A DNA stretch of 64,000 bases from Phymorhynchus buccinoides (taxonomy: Eukaryota > Mollusca > Gastropoda > Neogastropoda > Raphitomidae), in assembly GCA_017654935.2 (NCBI GenBank), contig CM065690.1:31120752-31184751 (forward strand), given 5' to 3'. This document shows, in pieces, positions 15,101 to 26,900 of the stretch. The translations under genes were made by a program, and so were the position numbers. How positions within the stretch are numbered: position 1 is the stretch's first letter; every line of letters starts with the position of its first letter. The notes under the pieces are model-generated. The model was given only the letters and a program-made list of their open reading frames with translations. It was not told the origin of the DNA and ran no database searches.

Positions 15101-16542
15101 TTGAGTAGACATACAACAATTAGAGCACAGTGCGTCATTCTAAAATTGATGCCATTTATATTTTTACGTCACATTTTGCAAGTTCTATCAGTTTGTGGGC
15201 TGGCCACCCTTCATTTTTCTATAAAAAAACATGTTTACAAGTCACTGACTCGCATCCTGCAGTTTCAAGCTTTGAGGCCATGGTTGCTATGGTTTTGACC
15301 GAGTAAGTCGAGGTAATCAACTAATTTTCATGAAGTGCTCTCCCATAGTTTGTTCACCCCAAAACCGTCTATTTACAGGCTAGTCAACCTCAAATTACGC
15401 AATTTAAGAGAATAAGAAATAAAAAAGATAGAGACTCACTCTTGGGTAGTTCCAAGGATTGTAACTGGTATTTGTTATGCTGATTCCTGTGGGGCGGGAG
15501 GTGAACCATCCCTGCAATTTCATAAAAATAAATAAGTAACGGATGAAAAACACTAAAAATGAAGAACAGATATGAAAAAGTACAATTGTATCAAAAAGTA
15601 CAATCCCTATATATGATATAGTATAAGGTATAATTTAACTATTTTTGTTTCTTAGGACATTTGTAAATGTACAGATAGGGTGTTGTTGTTGTTTTGTGTG
15701 TGTGTGTTTTATTAAATTTCCAAACCCACCAAGTTAATTAAGTTTTCCTGAGACTGAAATCCTGCAGTCAATTATTTTTTTAATTACCTTCACATGTTTG
15801 TATTTCAATCAATTTTTTTTTTAGGTTGATATTTTAATGTCAAATTGGTTTACTTTAAAGTAACACATACTTGTTAATGACAACAACAACAAAACACAGG
15901 TCTTTCCTGGTATTGCAGTACCTTCAGGATCAACCCGCTATCTGTACATTTACAAATGTCCCATATCGTCAGTGAAATTCACAAACCTCGTATCTCAATT
16001 TTTTGGGGGGTTTGAGTTAGATACATAGTCAGCTCTCTCATTTTTCCGGCCACATTCCACCAAAAACTTGTATCTCTAACGACTTTCTATCTGGGGTAAA
16101 TGAGGTTGTGTAAATAGATTAAAAAAAAACCTCTTATGTCCCAATTTCAAATGATACTACAAGGAAAAAAATCTTATATCTTCGTACTTTTCAAGTATAC
16201 CTTTAAAAAAAAAAGTAATTTTCACAAAATTCAGGACTAAACTTGCAATGTCTTGAACAACATATTCATCATAGTTAATAAATTGTGGTAAACGCTTTCA
16301 AAAGTTTTTTTCTCTTCGTATTTCTCAAAACTACCAAAATCGAGATGCAAGGTTTGTGAATTTAATCGACGATATGTATCTGTACCAGGTCAGAGGATGT
16401 TTGATACATTTTCTTCTTCTTACTTTAAATAGTATATCAATATTTTTTTTAATCAACTTTCAAAAAACAGATATGCATATATATGTTTGCGAACGCACTG
16501 ACACATACAAACACATCACAGATATACACATTCACTAACAAA

Positions 16543-16608
<66 letters not shown>

Positions 16609-19600
16609 GTACACACACACACACGCCAGCATGCACACACAAGCACGCACATACACACCAACTCACAGGCTTGTCTCCCAGGTGAGGATTATTAGGGTAG
16701 AAGGTGACGGGCTCGATGTTGTAGGCGTGTGTGAAGCCTGTGTCAGTCAGTGGGCCTTTGGACATGTAGTTCAGATCGTCTGAAAAACACCATTGCTAAT
16801 CAAAGACCCACCACGTCACGTGTCAAAATCATGGTTTTCAGTGTTTTCCCTCTTATAGCTGGTAAGAAATCTTAAGAAATCTTCCAAGCATAAGAGGGAA
16901 CGTGGTACGTCATGTGGGGGGTCTTTAAGGCCCTGCCCTGCGCAAAGTGTCTGTACGGAAACGCATCCACAATCCACACAAAAAATCTGGAAGTAAGAAA
17001 TATGAAAGAATGTGCACATATGCATGGAATCCCATGCGCTTATTTGATACTTTCCTTACTTATTTGCGGACTGCGGAAGAGATATGTGCATGGCCTTCCA
17101 CATATATGTGCATAAGGTCAAACAGATGAGCATGCTTCCAGTAGCCTAAATAGTAAAGTGTTAACAGTGGGGGGGGGGGGGGGGGGGTGCATAAAAACAG
17201 GGAAGCATGTGCAGTTTACTTAGGCAATAATGTACCATGATAGTGTAGCTAAATGAACTAAATTTATAAAAGAATTAAATAGTGAGACCAAGAGAGGAGA
17301 TAACTCTTGGATAAATGTTGATTTGTTTGTATATGTCATCCTCTCCACCATTGTTGATGTGTACTGTGTGGGTGGAGGGTCATGAAGGCGAACTTGGCCC
17401 ATTCTTTTTTGAGAATGATGCTTTGTTTGTCTCACTTTGGCTCTGATCCACGCATTGCTAGATGATTGGTATCGCAATCAACTTTGGTGGAGGGGAGTTA
17501 ATTAGTAAGAGTTTTCCCCCTTTGTTCAATTTTGAATTAAATTTATCATAAAATAAAACTAATAAATTTAAAACATAAAACTTTAGCTGAACAATAAATC
17601 AAGGCAAGGAAAAAACAAAACCAACAGATAAACCAACAAATTGCCGTGTAGGTGATGAAATAGGAAAATAATTCAACACTTTGTTAACTTACAGTCGTGA
17701 GGCGCTTGTTTTCCAAGGAACTTTTGTTTTGTTTCCGTCACCATGTATGATGGACCCTGCACATCAAAAGTCGAGCAAACATCGTGGAATTAACCCCTTG
17801 CCTGCCAGTCACATGTTTACTTTGGGTAGCATGATATAACTGATGATGTCATACAATGTGATATGACAATTCGAACGCAAGTCTGTCTTTTAAAAACAAG
17901 ACCGAGAAAATTTTAAAAAACGACAAACATCTTTTTAAACATACAATGTGAAGTATGTATACAGACAATGAGAGTGAATATCATAAAGGTAAAATTTAAG
18001 CCGAGCATTTCAGGTTTTCAGACAGCTATAAACTGAAGTGCTTTGTGTGAGCACATGCAATAATAACTTGCAAATACTTTACATCCAGTTGTTAACTTGC
18101 AAAAGACGTACACCAAACCTATAGTTGTTGGTACAAATGTCTAATAATCACATTCTTTTATTCATTTTTTTCAGACATTTTTTGGGTAAGAGCCAGTTTT
18201 CAACACAGAGAACAAAGACTCATAAAAAAAATTTTTTAAACCAATAATATAAAAATAAAAACTTGGAATTATCCTGCTTACATATCCCTGATTCTCCAGC
18301 TCAGTGGGGTCTTTCGCTTTCAGCTTATGGAGCAGGGGTTTTCCCCTGGGCAAGATACTGGCTGGGGCGCTGGCCACACGAGTGTCAATGAACACACCTT
18401 GAGCCTGAAACATAGCACACCTTAAATGTTCACTGTCTGTCAGCAGGCTCCAATAGAAAATGATCAGTGATCTATTGTATAGGTTAACCCTTTCACCACC
18501 AATGTCGCATATTTGCACCACAATGGTTTAACACCCATGTCACTAAAAAGGCATCAAATAAGGGCGTGTTATCTGAAGACCCTATTTTCATAATGTCGGG
18601 AGGCAAGGATAGGCCAAATGTTATACATGTCACAGAGAAATTCCCCATTTTGCAGAAAAAAAGATTTTCTTTACCCAGTTAAGTTTAATGGTATTGTTTA
18701 GATGACAAATGGCTGGCGACGAAAGGGTTACAGTCATAGCATCTGACATGTTGTCATTTGCAAAATAACGAGAGATACACTTCTGCAAGCCCAAGAATCT
18801 TTTAAGAGCTAATAGTAATCAGGTAATGTATTTCTGTAAACCTGACCCAAAACAAAGAAACAAAAACCTGAAACAGAGGGCAAATGGCTGACAGATTTCT
18901 GTAACCCTGACTATAACTTAAGAGCAGATAGTACTTTAGAGAAAGATTTATTATTCTGAAAATGTTTTATTGAGTGGAGATCAACTATGGGTACCCAGTT
19001 TCTGTAAGTTCTTGTATAAACGTGACAAACTTCTCCTGAGAAAACGGTACATGACTAAAGCAGCAAAATTGACAATTTCTTTTTCCTCGAACAGAGAATA
19101 GATGAGTGATACGAAAGCCTGACAATTTTTCATGACCAGATGATAAATAAGGGACACATGTTTGTAAGTCTAGCAATCTTTCTACAAATTAGATCATCTG
19201 TAAATGGAGGACACGTTTTGCAATATTCTTTCCAAGTTATTCAGGAGACTTACTATAAAAGGTACAGGAGAAGAAATGGTAAAGGCTTACCGGGCATTGC
19301 TGTGGGGGAGAGGGACAGTGAACTATTAGCTCATAGAGCTTTCTTCAGGAATGAAGACTTTAAAAAAGTTTCATGAAAACGTACATATAGTATCCATCTA
19401 ATTACAGTGAAAAACTGGTATGTCGACAGTGAAAAAAATCCGGTAAATTTTATTTTGAGATAGCCGATATTTTGAGATTCAAAAGATTAAGTTGGGACCC
19501 CAAATTTATTGTGAATTATCCTATTTTTTTGTGGTATCCGTTTTGTGCTTTCCTCTGTAAATTCAAATTAAGACAAAAAGTTACAAACCTCTCCTTCTGT

Positions 19601-19795
19601 TGGGTTTGTGATGGGTTTCTGCCTCACAAAGCCTGTGCCCACTTGATGAATGCTGTTGGGCAGTGGCTCTTTTCCACAGTTCTCCTTGTAAGGCTGGAAG
19701 GCCAGCTCTGTCACTGTGTGGTAGTTGGCGGAGCAGATTCTCCTGTAACATAAAGGGGAAATAGATAGAGATTGTGTTAATGAAAATTGTAAATG

Positions 19796-19883
<88 letters not shown>

Positions 19884-20605
19884 ATTATTTCATTTTTCAA
19901 TTTAATGTCAAATCATATTCATTTATATGTCGTGTGCATGTGCATAATACTAATAGCCATGCATACATGCACATGATTGCACACACACACACACACACAC
20001 ATACACAATCAGCAACACTATCACTACCACATATTGCCTACAAACATTATCACACACATATGCACATGTACTACCATCCTCTTTAGACAACAACAAGGTT
20101 TCCATACGCCAAATAAAAAACGCATGTGCATTATGTGTGTGAAAATATGTATTGTTTGGTGGTGGTGGTGGTGGTGGTGGTGGTGGTGGAGTGTGTGTGT
20201 TTATGTGTATACAGTGTGTGTGTGTCTTTCATTTAACGTCTATCCACTTCTCGTGATATTAGACGGTAAATGTGTATGTGTGGCTGTGTGTGTGTGTGTG
20301 TGCCTATATAGATGCAAATGCACACATGTGTGTGGTGTGTGTGTTTGTGAGTACAGTCTGTATGTATGCCCATACCCCAAAGTTGGATTGTCCAGCTCAT
20401 CCAGCTTGGTGCTGTAGTAGACCTGGGGCCTGAAATTGGCAGAGTAGCCCGTGCCGGCGTGTCGCCCCATGCGGGGCTTGAAGTTCTGCCAGTGCTTGCC
20501 GTAAGTTGTTGAGTTCTGGGTCACGTAGAACTTCATGATGTCCGTGTCGGCCCCGTGGCTCCTCTGGATGTGCGTCGTGCGCGGTCCTGTTGGTAGCGGC
20601 CCCAT
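9194..20605 (-). CDS. SAXO4: SAXO4 / PPP1R32-like axonemal microtubule-associated protein, complete coding region
   Basis: Eleven coding exons on the minus strand: 20376-20605, 19589-19742, 18282-18404, 17693-17756, 16667-16779, 15440-15511, 13880-13981, 12748-12851, 11387-11557, 10168-10332 and 9194-9272. All have GT/AG borders and the phases add up to 458 codons plus TAG. The start is ATG at 20605 (MGPLPTGP). Family landmarks in order are MKFYVTQNSTTYG, NFKPRMGRHAGTGY, LDELDNP, GTGFVRQKP, GPSYMVTETKQKFLG, GSGFTRE, GWQELSGYSEN, ITHYMTRFQDRNP, HTRGGLQGQ and LRNMEPY. This is the layout of vertebrate PPP1R32 (IIIG9, renamed SAXO4, about 425 residues), a cilia/flagella protein of the stabiliser-of-axonemal-microtubules group. 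The internal repeats are short G-x-G-[YF] and tyrosine-rich segments, with no catalytic domain. Any PP1 regulation is only the family name's claim. The end of exon 10 is tandemly duplicated downstream (9612-10167). A 5' noncoding exon may lie near 23426. Confidence 0.92.
9612..10167 (-). repeat. Tandem partial copies of SAXO4 exon 10 end plus its splice donor
   Basis: At least four copies of the exon-10 3' part (from CCATGAGCACCGGGGTGCAC to the CCAGGCCAG|GTAGGA donor on the minus strand) alternate with a short intronic spacer rich in TATCTATCACTATC. Unit length varies from about 115 to 165 bases. The copies lack the exon's 5' half and acceptor. They make long but meaningless open frames on both strands. 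Confidence 0.85.
10380..10505 (+). mobile_element. Interspersed repeat family C, copy in SAXO4 intron
   Basis: Contains GTATTGTAGTACCTCCAGGA and ends GACGTTAAACGAATGTTCA followed by a short ATC-rich tail. A second copy follows at 10562-10680. Confidence 0.6.
10562..10680 (+). mobile_element. Interspersed repeat family C, second copy
   Basis: Near-duplicate of 10380-10505: TTTCCTGGTATTGTAGTACC, then CCACTATCTTTACAGTT, ending GTTAACCACATTTTC. Confidence 0.55.
10790..10975. mobile_element. Partial copy of TTAA element F
   Basis: Matches the right half of 12954-13340: CTACACCGATTGGTT, GTGGTCTAAGAGAGCGAAGC, CTTCCCTTGAAGCAAATGCA and CTATTAATTCCGGACATATA. Confidence 0.65.
10955..11156. repeat. Tandem repeat of about 53 bp with TATATA core
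   Basis: Four imperfect units of CCTCTATAGCGCTTCAGTAC, TTGCCACCGACG and TATATATACGT in SAXO4 intron 9. Each unit carries an ACGTATATATACGT-like palindrome. Confidence 0.8.
12100..12492 (+). mobile_element. SINE family B copy in SAXO4 intron
   Basis: Same body as 3215-3565 (CCTTCTGGAAGTTCTGTGCT, AATCGGAATGTGTCAGCTG, GGCCATATGACCTGGGAAC), ending in a GAAGAAGAAGAAG tail. The upstream part (CCCCGCCCCCTCCACGAG) may be a worn head. Confidence 0.7.
12954..13340. mobile_element. TTAA-flanked element F
   Basis: TTAA at 12950-12953 and 13341-13344, inverted ends CTCATTCG and CGACTTGAATGAG. A reversed copy lacking one end is at 53716-54055 and a partial copy at 10790-10975. The size is 387 bp with no coding capacity. 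The superfamily is uncertain; piggyBac and Kolobok both use TTAA. Confidence 0.7.
14090..14640. repeat. Inverted repeat in SAXO4 intron 6
   Basis: The segment near 14160-14350 (CTTAGCCCCTCAACAGCACT, GCATGGTGATGCTGATCATT) recurs in reverse complement near 14440-14560. The two arms are roughly 190 bases each around a centre near 14390, so the locus can fold as a long hairpin. No target duplication was resolved. Confidence 0.6.
15897..16420 (+). mobile_element. Interspersed repeat family C, split by a MITE
   Basis: The left part ends AATGTCCCATAT at 15966 and the right part resumes ATATGTATCTGTACCAGG at 16372. The family consensus reads straight through (compare 8810-8835), so 15967-16371 is an insertion. 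Confidence 0.7.
15967..16371. mobile_element. MITE inserted in repeat C
   Basis: Inverted ends CGTCAGTGAAATTCACAAAC and GTTTGTGAATTTAATCGACG, flanked by ATAT at 15963-15966 and 16372-16375 (equally a TA target with TCGTC ends). 405 bp, no coding frame. Confidence 0.8.
16547..16604. repeat. (CA)n microsatellite
   Basis: Long CA run just downstream (on the gene's strand) of SAXO4 exon 5. CA/CG-rich sequence continues to about 16660, within ten bases of the splice donor. Confidence 0.95.
16799..17120. mobile_element. Palindromic repeats in SAXO4 intron 4
   Basis: CAAAGACCCACCACGTCACG near 16801 pairs with the reverse complement near 16908-16930, making a hairpin of about 130 bases. A second inverted pair (GGAAGGCCATGCACATAT and related) occupies 16905-17120. 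Probably one or two MITEs; boundaries not resolved. Confidence 0.45.
18488..18727. mobile_element. TTAA-type MITE (piggyBac-like), copy b
   Basis: Reverse-oriented copy of the 7250-7472 family. CCCTTTCACCACCAATGTCG starts after TTAA (18484-18487), and the other end GAAAGGG is followed by TTAC, a one-base decay of the TTAA. Confidence 0.85.
19799..19881. repeat. (GA)n microsatellite
   Basis: About 40 GA units in SAXO4 intron 1, close to the exon-2 acceptor. Flanked downstream by (CA)n at 19981-20000. Confidence 0.95.
20158..20189. repeat. (GGT)n microsatellite
   Basis: About ten GGT units followed by a TG-rich stretch to 20225. Confidence 0.9.
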
Positions 20606-21249
20606 GTTGGCTTCTTTTTTTCGGTGGTGGGGGGGGGGGGGGGGCGATGAAAAGGAAACAAAATGGTAAAAAAAGTCAGTACATGAGTGGCAATTAAAAA
20701 CAAAGAGTAAGTAATATTAGTTGAGTACATGTACAGTGGATTTGAGACAACTCAAAAACACGGAATAACTCATAATAATTTTTGGGTCCCAGTTTAATAA
20801 CCTATGTTGAAAAGTCTTTTTAACTCAAAATATTTGCTATCTCAAAATAAAATTTCAGTCCCTTGAATTTTGACTTCAGCGATTTTCACTGTATTTCTTC
20901 TTTTTTTACAAAATAAAAAAAATCATAACTTGTAGATTAGATGTTTTTCTATGGGCTTTTTTTTCTTGTGCTGTGAATCAGACTTGAGTTTGGTACTCTT
21001 CATTTTTTTCTTATCCCCCCCCCCCCTCCGCCCCCAATATCAATCTGATGAAGGAGGCTCATCAAAAGGAAGAAGAAGGCATAAACTTCATAATTTCTTA
21101 TTCCTGGAATTGGTTTGCGTGTCTGTTCGCTTCGACCTTGACCCTGACATAGCAGCTCGTGCTAAAGGGAAGTAACTCGCGTTATCGAAAAACGGATGGA
21201 CTGTTTTGAGAATGGGTACATGTGTTGCGGAACGTCCTGGAAAGAAAAC

Positions 21250-21767
21250 CAGGGGTCGCGCTAACGCATGTTTCTTGCGTATTTGACACGTTTAAAAAAT
21301 CGCTGACACATTTTTATGGCGTTTACACGTAACCCGTACGCAAAATGACATCCGCTCAAAATCGCATCTGAGTCTAGATGGTGAATCAGACATTAGAAGT
21401 CATACAGTCCCTACACGTATAGTGGTTCTGCTACACCAAACATTGGAACAGACAATAGAAAAGTGCCACTGCTTTCAGAGGAGTTGTTTCTCTTTCATTA
21501 GTTATCCAGATTCCGTCCAGTACTGCTGTGACGTAGGCGCAGTGCAGTGTGGCGGGAAAATCAGTCGACTTTGAGGATCGCCGTGATCGCCGAAAATGAC
21601 TGATTAGTGAATAAAAATGCATGTTTTTGTTGCTGGTCTTGTTTTCATTGTTTTTAGCTTAGATTTATTATTTTGTTCTTTGACGCGATTTTTTGCTTCC
21701 CTTACGCATTTTTTTGCCGACATCGCGTAAACAAAACGCGTTTTCAAAAACACTAGCGCGACCCCTG
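21250..21767. mobile_element. Nonautonomous hAT-like element, 6-bp target duplication
   Basis: Inverted ends CAGGGGTCGCGCTA and TAGCGCGACCCCTG, flanked by GAAAAC at 21244-21249 and 21768-21773. 518 bp without a long open frame; AT/CG-rich inner arms (ACGCATTTTTTTGCCGACAT and similar) also pair partly. A CAGGGG start is typical of hAT ends. Confidence 0.8.
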
Positions 21768-21984
21768 GAAAACACAACCAAACTGTTTTCGAAAAACAGC
21801 AAATATCAACACTACGATGACAAATCTACTCCTAATTCTAATGGCGGGTGAGCGAGTGCTTTATTTTTTATTCGGACACTTCATGAAACGAGTGCAAAGT
21901 TGCTCGGTTAAGTTAACTCTGCCAATGTCATTCTAGACTTGGAAGATCGACCCAGTCGTAAGACACTCGTTTCGTTAGTATTTT

Positions 21985-22350
21985 TAATATTCAAGCATTA
22001 GCACAGGTAAATGCACAGTTTACTGAAGAGACTGATGTGCGCCCTCAACCATTCTCATTGGTTTATTTTGGTTAATATTCAAGCATTAACACAGGTAAAT
22101 GCACTATAGCTGTTTACTGAAGAGACTGATGTGCTCCCTCAACCATTCTCATTCTTTTTGGTTTATTTGGGTTAATATTCAAGCATTAGCACAGGTAAAT
22201 GCACTGTTTACTGAAGAGACTGATGTGCTCCCTCAACCATTCTCATTCTTTTTGGTTTATTTTGTTTGTTTGTTTTTGTTTATTTGGGTTAATATTCAAG
22301 TGCTGAAGAGACTGATGTGCACCCTCAACCATTCTCATTCTTTTTGGTTT
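21985..22350. repeat. Tandem repeat of about 90-100 bp
   Basis: Four units containing TAATATTCAAGCATTA, ACAGGTAAATGCACT, GAAGAGACTGATGTGC and CCTCAACCATTCTCATT. The fourth lacks the middle part. It lies in the SAXO4/RPF2 intergenic region. The rest of 20606-23420 outside the listed repeats shows no recognisable gene. Confidence 0.85.
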
Positions 22351-23423
22351 TATCCAATTCATTCAATTAATGTTACATTGCATTTGAGCAAACAAGCAGA
22401 AGTGAGCGAACCTACAGTATAATAATCTATCTCTATGTTGAAAAGTCTTTTTAACCCAATGACTACTGACCATTCGAACCGAGAATCGATCCCAGTCCCT
22501 GAGACAAGGGCATTAACTCCGAACGTCACACCAAATCTTTTCATTAAAAAAATCACCCAGAATACAGTCTAACTCACATTTCATTTCTGAAAGATGCATA
22601 TTGAATAGCAATGATGATATTTTCATTCGAAAGCTTACACAATGTCACACAACAAACCATGAATTAGAAGAAAAAATCCGTAATGGCGCTCCAAGCATCG
22701 CGCCGAGTCAATACTGCACACGTCACGTGGAAAGAAGAAAAAAAATTGGGGTCACTTCGAAAAATCCGTTCAAAAAGACTATTGGGTGCTTTCCCTTGCT
22801 GTAAAGACCAAAAACGGATCAGTGAGTGTCAGGAACAGGAAGAACTAACCTAGTATATTGCATTGTGGGTAGGGAGAAAGTGAAACTACTAGACCTGGTG
22901 TTCAGCGGGCGCAATCGGTGTCATCGGGCACCAGGGAAGGGAAAAAAATCGGGCGGATTTCGGTTCTGCTGTCTTGAGAGGGAAAATATTGGCTATCTCA
23001 AAATAAAATCTCAGTCTCTTCTTCTTCTAGTACTGTCCACCTGCCGTTTATCGGCAATTATTGACATAATTATATTAATGATATATAGGGGTTCAAAGAC
23101 GAAGATGCGCAGCATGGGATGAGATAGGATTTGAGAAATATAACTGACAATTTAGACTTAAGCGATTTTTACTGTACTATCATCATACTGCCCATCCCTT
23201 GGTGTTTTTTCCCCTTTCTTTTTTATGTTTTTCTTCACTCAGACCCATCATAACTCTGAACGTGCAGTTGTTGCATTTGATTTGTTGCACTTGTCTTGTG
23301 CATGTCAGATCAACATGTCTCCTTGTCTGTAGTTGTGTAGACTGTAGTTCAAACTGTGTGGGACTAATTCAATTGCAAACCTGGCACTGCAACAGACTGT
23401 TTCTAATCACTGTTGTCGACTCA

Positions 23424-23520
23424 CCTGTTTGACGCTCACAAACGGAATCAATCAGTTAATACACCAACATGAATCTAAACTTGCAAAATGTTGATCGGCG
23501 CCCACAAGACGGACGCTTTG
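23424..23520 (-). other. Candidate 5' noncoding exon of SAXO4 (weak)
   Basis: On the minus strand CGTCAAACAG|GTGAGT ends at 23426, a consensus splice donor with no coding exon attached. It lies upstream of the SAXO4 ATG, next to an X-box-like motif at 23525. The exon's 5' limit is arbitrary. It would need to splice to an acceptor just before 20605, where only a weak AAG is present. Confidence 0.3.
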
Positions 23521-23524
23521 CTAT

Positions 23525-23538
23525 GTTGCCATGAGTAC
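23525..23538 (-). promoter_or_regulatory. X-box-like motif (RFX site), possible ciliary-gene promoter
   Basis: GTTGCCATGAGTACC is one mismatch from the RFX consensus GTNRCC-N0-3-RGYAAC. RFX factors drive ciliary genes, and SAXO4 is a ciliary protein reading away from here. Motif match only. Confidence 0.35.
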
Positions 23539-23867
23539 CCTGTGCACAGATATCGATGACGTATTCTATAAGGGTCTTAATACGGAAATTTACCAAATGT
23601 TTCTCCTGCCTGCAAAATTTCACTTCTAGCTGTGTTGAAAAAAATGCATATTGCGAGGACGAAAAAGAGGGGGTGTAGTTATTCGTACGCATTAGAAACT
23701 GAACATTCAACAATTTTATTTTATTTTTACAGCTGAAAGTAATCAGGGGTTTTGAGCAATAAATTTACTTTCCCTCGTTTTTTGTGTCTACATGCGCGCG
23801 CGCGCGCGCGTTTTTGCTAAGTTGTGGTAAAACGTTATTACCTCCGTGAAGCCATTTCCGGTCGGTC

Positions 23868-23875
23868 CTCTTTCC
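23868..23875 (+). promoter_or_regulatory. TCT/TOP-like initiator of RPF2
   Basis: CTCTTTCC fits the polypyrimidine initiator YYC+1TTTYY perfectly, placing the predicted start at C23870, 55 nt before the ATG. TCT/TOP starts are known from ribosomal-protein, translation and snoRNA-host genes, matching RPF2's role and its intronic snoRNAs. A (GC)8 tract lies just upstream at about 23796-23811; no TATA box is seen. Confidence 0.55.
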
Positions 23876-23924
23876 GGTTTCTGAAGCCCACATGGTGATC
23901 GGACGGAAAAGCTAGACATACAGA

Positions 23925-26900
23925 ATGTCACTGCAAATTGTGTGAGTACCCATCCCACACGTGTTATATATAGCTATAAAGTGTATTTATTACTTTCAAA
24001 GTTTAATAATTAAAAAAACCGTGTTGCTGGCTTTTTTTCCTAGTCAGCTGCAACAGGATCTCCAACACGTGGCAGACTGGAAAGGAAATTGGTTATAAAT
24101 TTTTTTATTTTTTTTACTTTTTGTCAAATCGTAATGAAATTATGTCATTGGAAAGAGCCCGACAAGACCTTTAAAATGATACCCAAATTATCAAAATCGG
24201 TCGAAAATTGAGAAAGTTACGACGTTTTAAAATGATAGCTTTTTTTACATGAGCTAGCTATATTTATAAGAAAACGTTGATCAAGGCTACCGTATCAAGG
24301 TTTGGATGAATCAAACAGCCATAACTTATTTATTTTTTTACCAATAAACAAAACATTGGTACCAAAATAAAGCTTATTCAAAGGGGCAACATCAACCCCA
24401 AACATTAGACAGATTAGGCCTATGCTTTTTGTGCGACTCACAAGATCGCAACATGAACATGGCAGAAAACAACATGTCGGACAGGCTTCAACATAACACC
24501 TCCCGACTTGTGGAGACCTTGAGCAGCATTGAGATTCATTCTAGATGCACCAAATTTGGTGAACTTGTAGAAAAATAATTATCATAGAACATATTCATGA
24601 TGCATTTTTGATACAAATGGTACAAAAACCAACTAGAAGAAGAGTGAATCAAAATCCCACCCTGGATGACTGGGTATTAGTGAATGACAGGAATTTTATC
24701 ACAGAAATAACACATATGGATCCAGTTGGTAAGAGCGACCATGACGTGCTAGTATTTCAATTAAATATTTTATTAAACAAAGTTGAAGAACAGGTAAGAT
24801 ACGTTTATAATCTAAATAAGGGTAATTATGATAAATTAAGAAACATTGTACGAGAGTATAATTGGGGGACAGTAACTGACCTTAATGCGGAGGATGCATG
24901 GAATTGTATGAAAGGAGTGATACATAGAGGAATGGAAGAGTGTATCCCTAGAGTAAGACAGGGTGGTAAAAAGAAACAAACGCCTATATGGATGAATAAG
25001 AAAACTTTTAGACAGATTAAAAAGAAATATAAATTGTTTGTGAGATACCTTCGCACTAAATCAGGCTTAGCTTATTTAAGATACATAAAGGAGAGAAATA
25101 AATGTAAAAAAGCTATAAAGAAAGCAAGAAGAGAGTATGAAAAAGAAACAGCTAAACAGGCAAAAGACAACCCTAAAAGATTCTGGAAATATGTCAAGGA
25201 CAAATTGAAAATGAATACAGGGATTAGCGCACTGGTAGGGGAGGATGGTAAAATGTCAACAACTAATTTAGAGAAGGCGGAAACCCTTAATAATTTTTTC
25301 TCTAGTGTTTTCACGCAAGAAGATGTAAATAACTTACCAAATATTGAAGAATGTTCATACTCCAATGGGATTTCTATTGCTGATGTTAGAGTGACTCCTT
25401 TGGCTGTGAAAAACAAATTAAGAGAGCTTAACCCCAACAAGTCACAAGGTCCAGACTTAATACCACCTAGAGTTTTAAAGGAGTTAAGTGATGAAATTTC
25501 TGTTCCTCTGTCGTCCTTGTACAACAAATCTTTAGAGACTGGTGATTTACCTAATGATTGGAGAACAGCAGAGGTAATAGCTATTCATAAAAAAGGACAA
25601 AAATCAGACCCTGGTAATTATCGTCCGGTAAGTCTGACTTGTATTGCTTGTAAAGTATTAGAAGGCTTAGTTAGAGATGCTGTTGTGTCTCACTTCAGTG
25701 ATAATGACTTATAGTTATATGTAAATTGTCAACATGGTTTTCGTAAAAAAAGATCCTGTGTAACGCAGTTATTGGAAGTTATGGAAAATTTAACCTTACT
25801 TACTGATCAGGGCCATAGTGTAGATGTAATATATTTGGATTTTAGAAAGGCGTTTGACACGGTACCGCATGGGAGGTTATTAGTCAAATTAGCTGCTTAT
25901 GGAATTTGTGGTAAATTGCTTAACTGGATCAGTAACTTTTTAAAAGAAAGATCACAACATGTTAGAGTAGGAGTGGATAAATCAGTAGAGAGTAGTGTCC
26001 TCAGTGGAATTCCCCAGGGAAGTATACTTGGTCCTATTCTATTTACTATATTTATTAATGATCTGCCAGATAATGTTATTAGTGCTTGTAAAATTTTTGC
26101 AGATGACACAAAAATCTATAATAGCTCATCTTGCAGTACCACTTTACAAAATGACATTTACTGTTTGCAGGATTGGTCCGATACCTGGAATTTATATTTT
26201 AATGTATCAAAATGTGGTGTGTTACATATTGGTAAAAACAATCAGAATGTTGAATATGAAATGAGACTCAATGATGGAATTCAGCAGATAAATACTGTCA
26301 CAGAAGAGAAAGATTTTGGTGTTACCTTTGATAACAAATTATCATTTGATCCTCATATACAGAGAGTGGTGGGCAAGGCAAACCAGATGTTGGGAATTAT
26401 TAAAAGAAGTTTCACTTATCTTCATAAAGACACTTTTCTAAAACTATATAAATCTTTTGTAAGGCCACATCTGGAATATGCTAATGCTATATGGTGTCCT
26501 TTTTTGAAAAGGCAGTCTAATCAAATAGAAAAAGTTCAAAGACGGGCCACAAAACTGCTAAAAGAATGTAAAAACATGTCATATATTGAAAGGCTAAGAC
26601 ACCTAAACTTACACTCTCTTAAGGGTAGGAGGTTGAGAGGCAGCCTTATACAAACTTATAAGATCTTCCATGGTATTGATGACATCAATTTTGAAACTTT
26701 CTTTTCTGTTCCACAATTTAACATCACGAGAAAGTCAGAAGGCAAAATCTTTATTAGATATTGTCAAAGTAATAGAAGAAAATTTTCATTTTCTTATAGA
26801 GTTGCTGTTCATTGGAATGAACTAAGTACTAACATCAAGTTTGCAACTAATATTAACACCTTTAAAAATCTTCTGGATTCCAGTCAGAAATTTCAGAGTC

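Noticed and set aside
19793..20086. Arg-Glu and Leu-Ser repeat open frames at GA/CT microsatellites (also 50703-50948, 58729-59154, 62960-63482)
   Set aside because: Simple-sequence translation in introns or intergenic DNA; no gene support.
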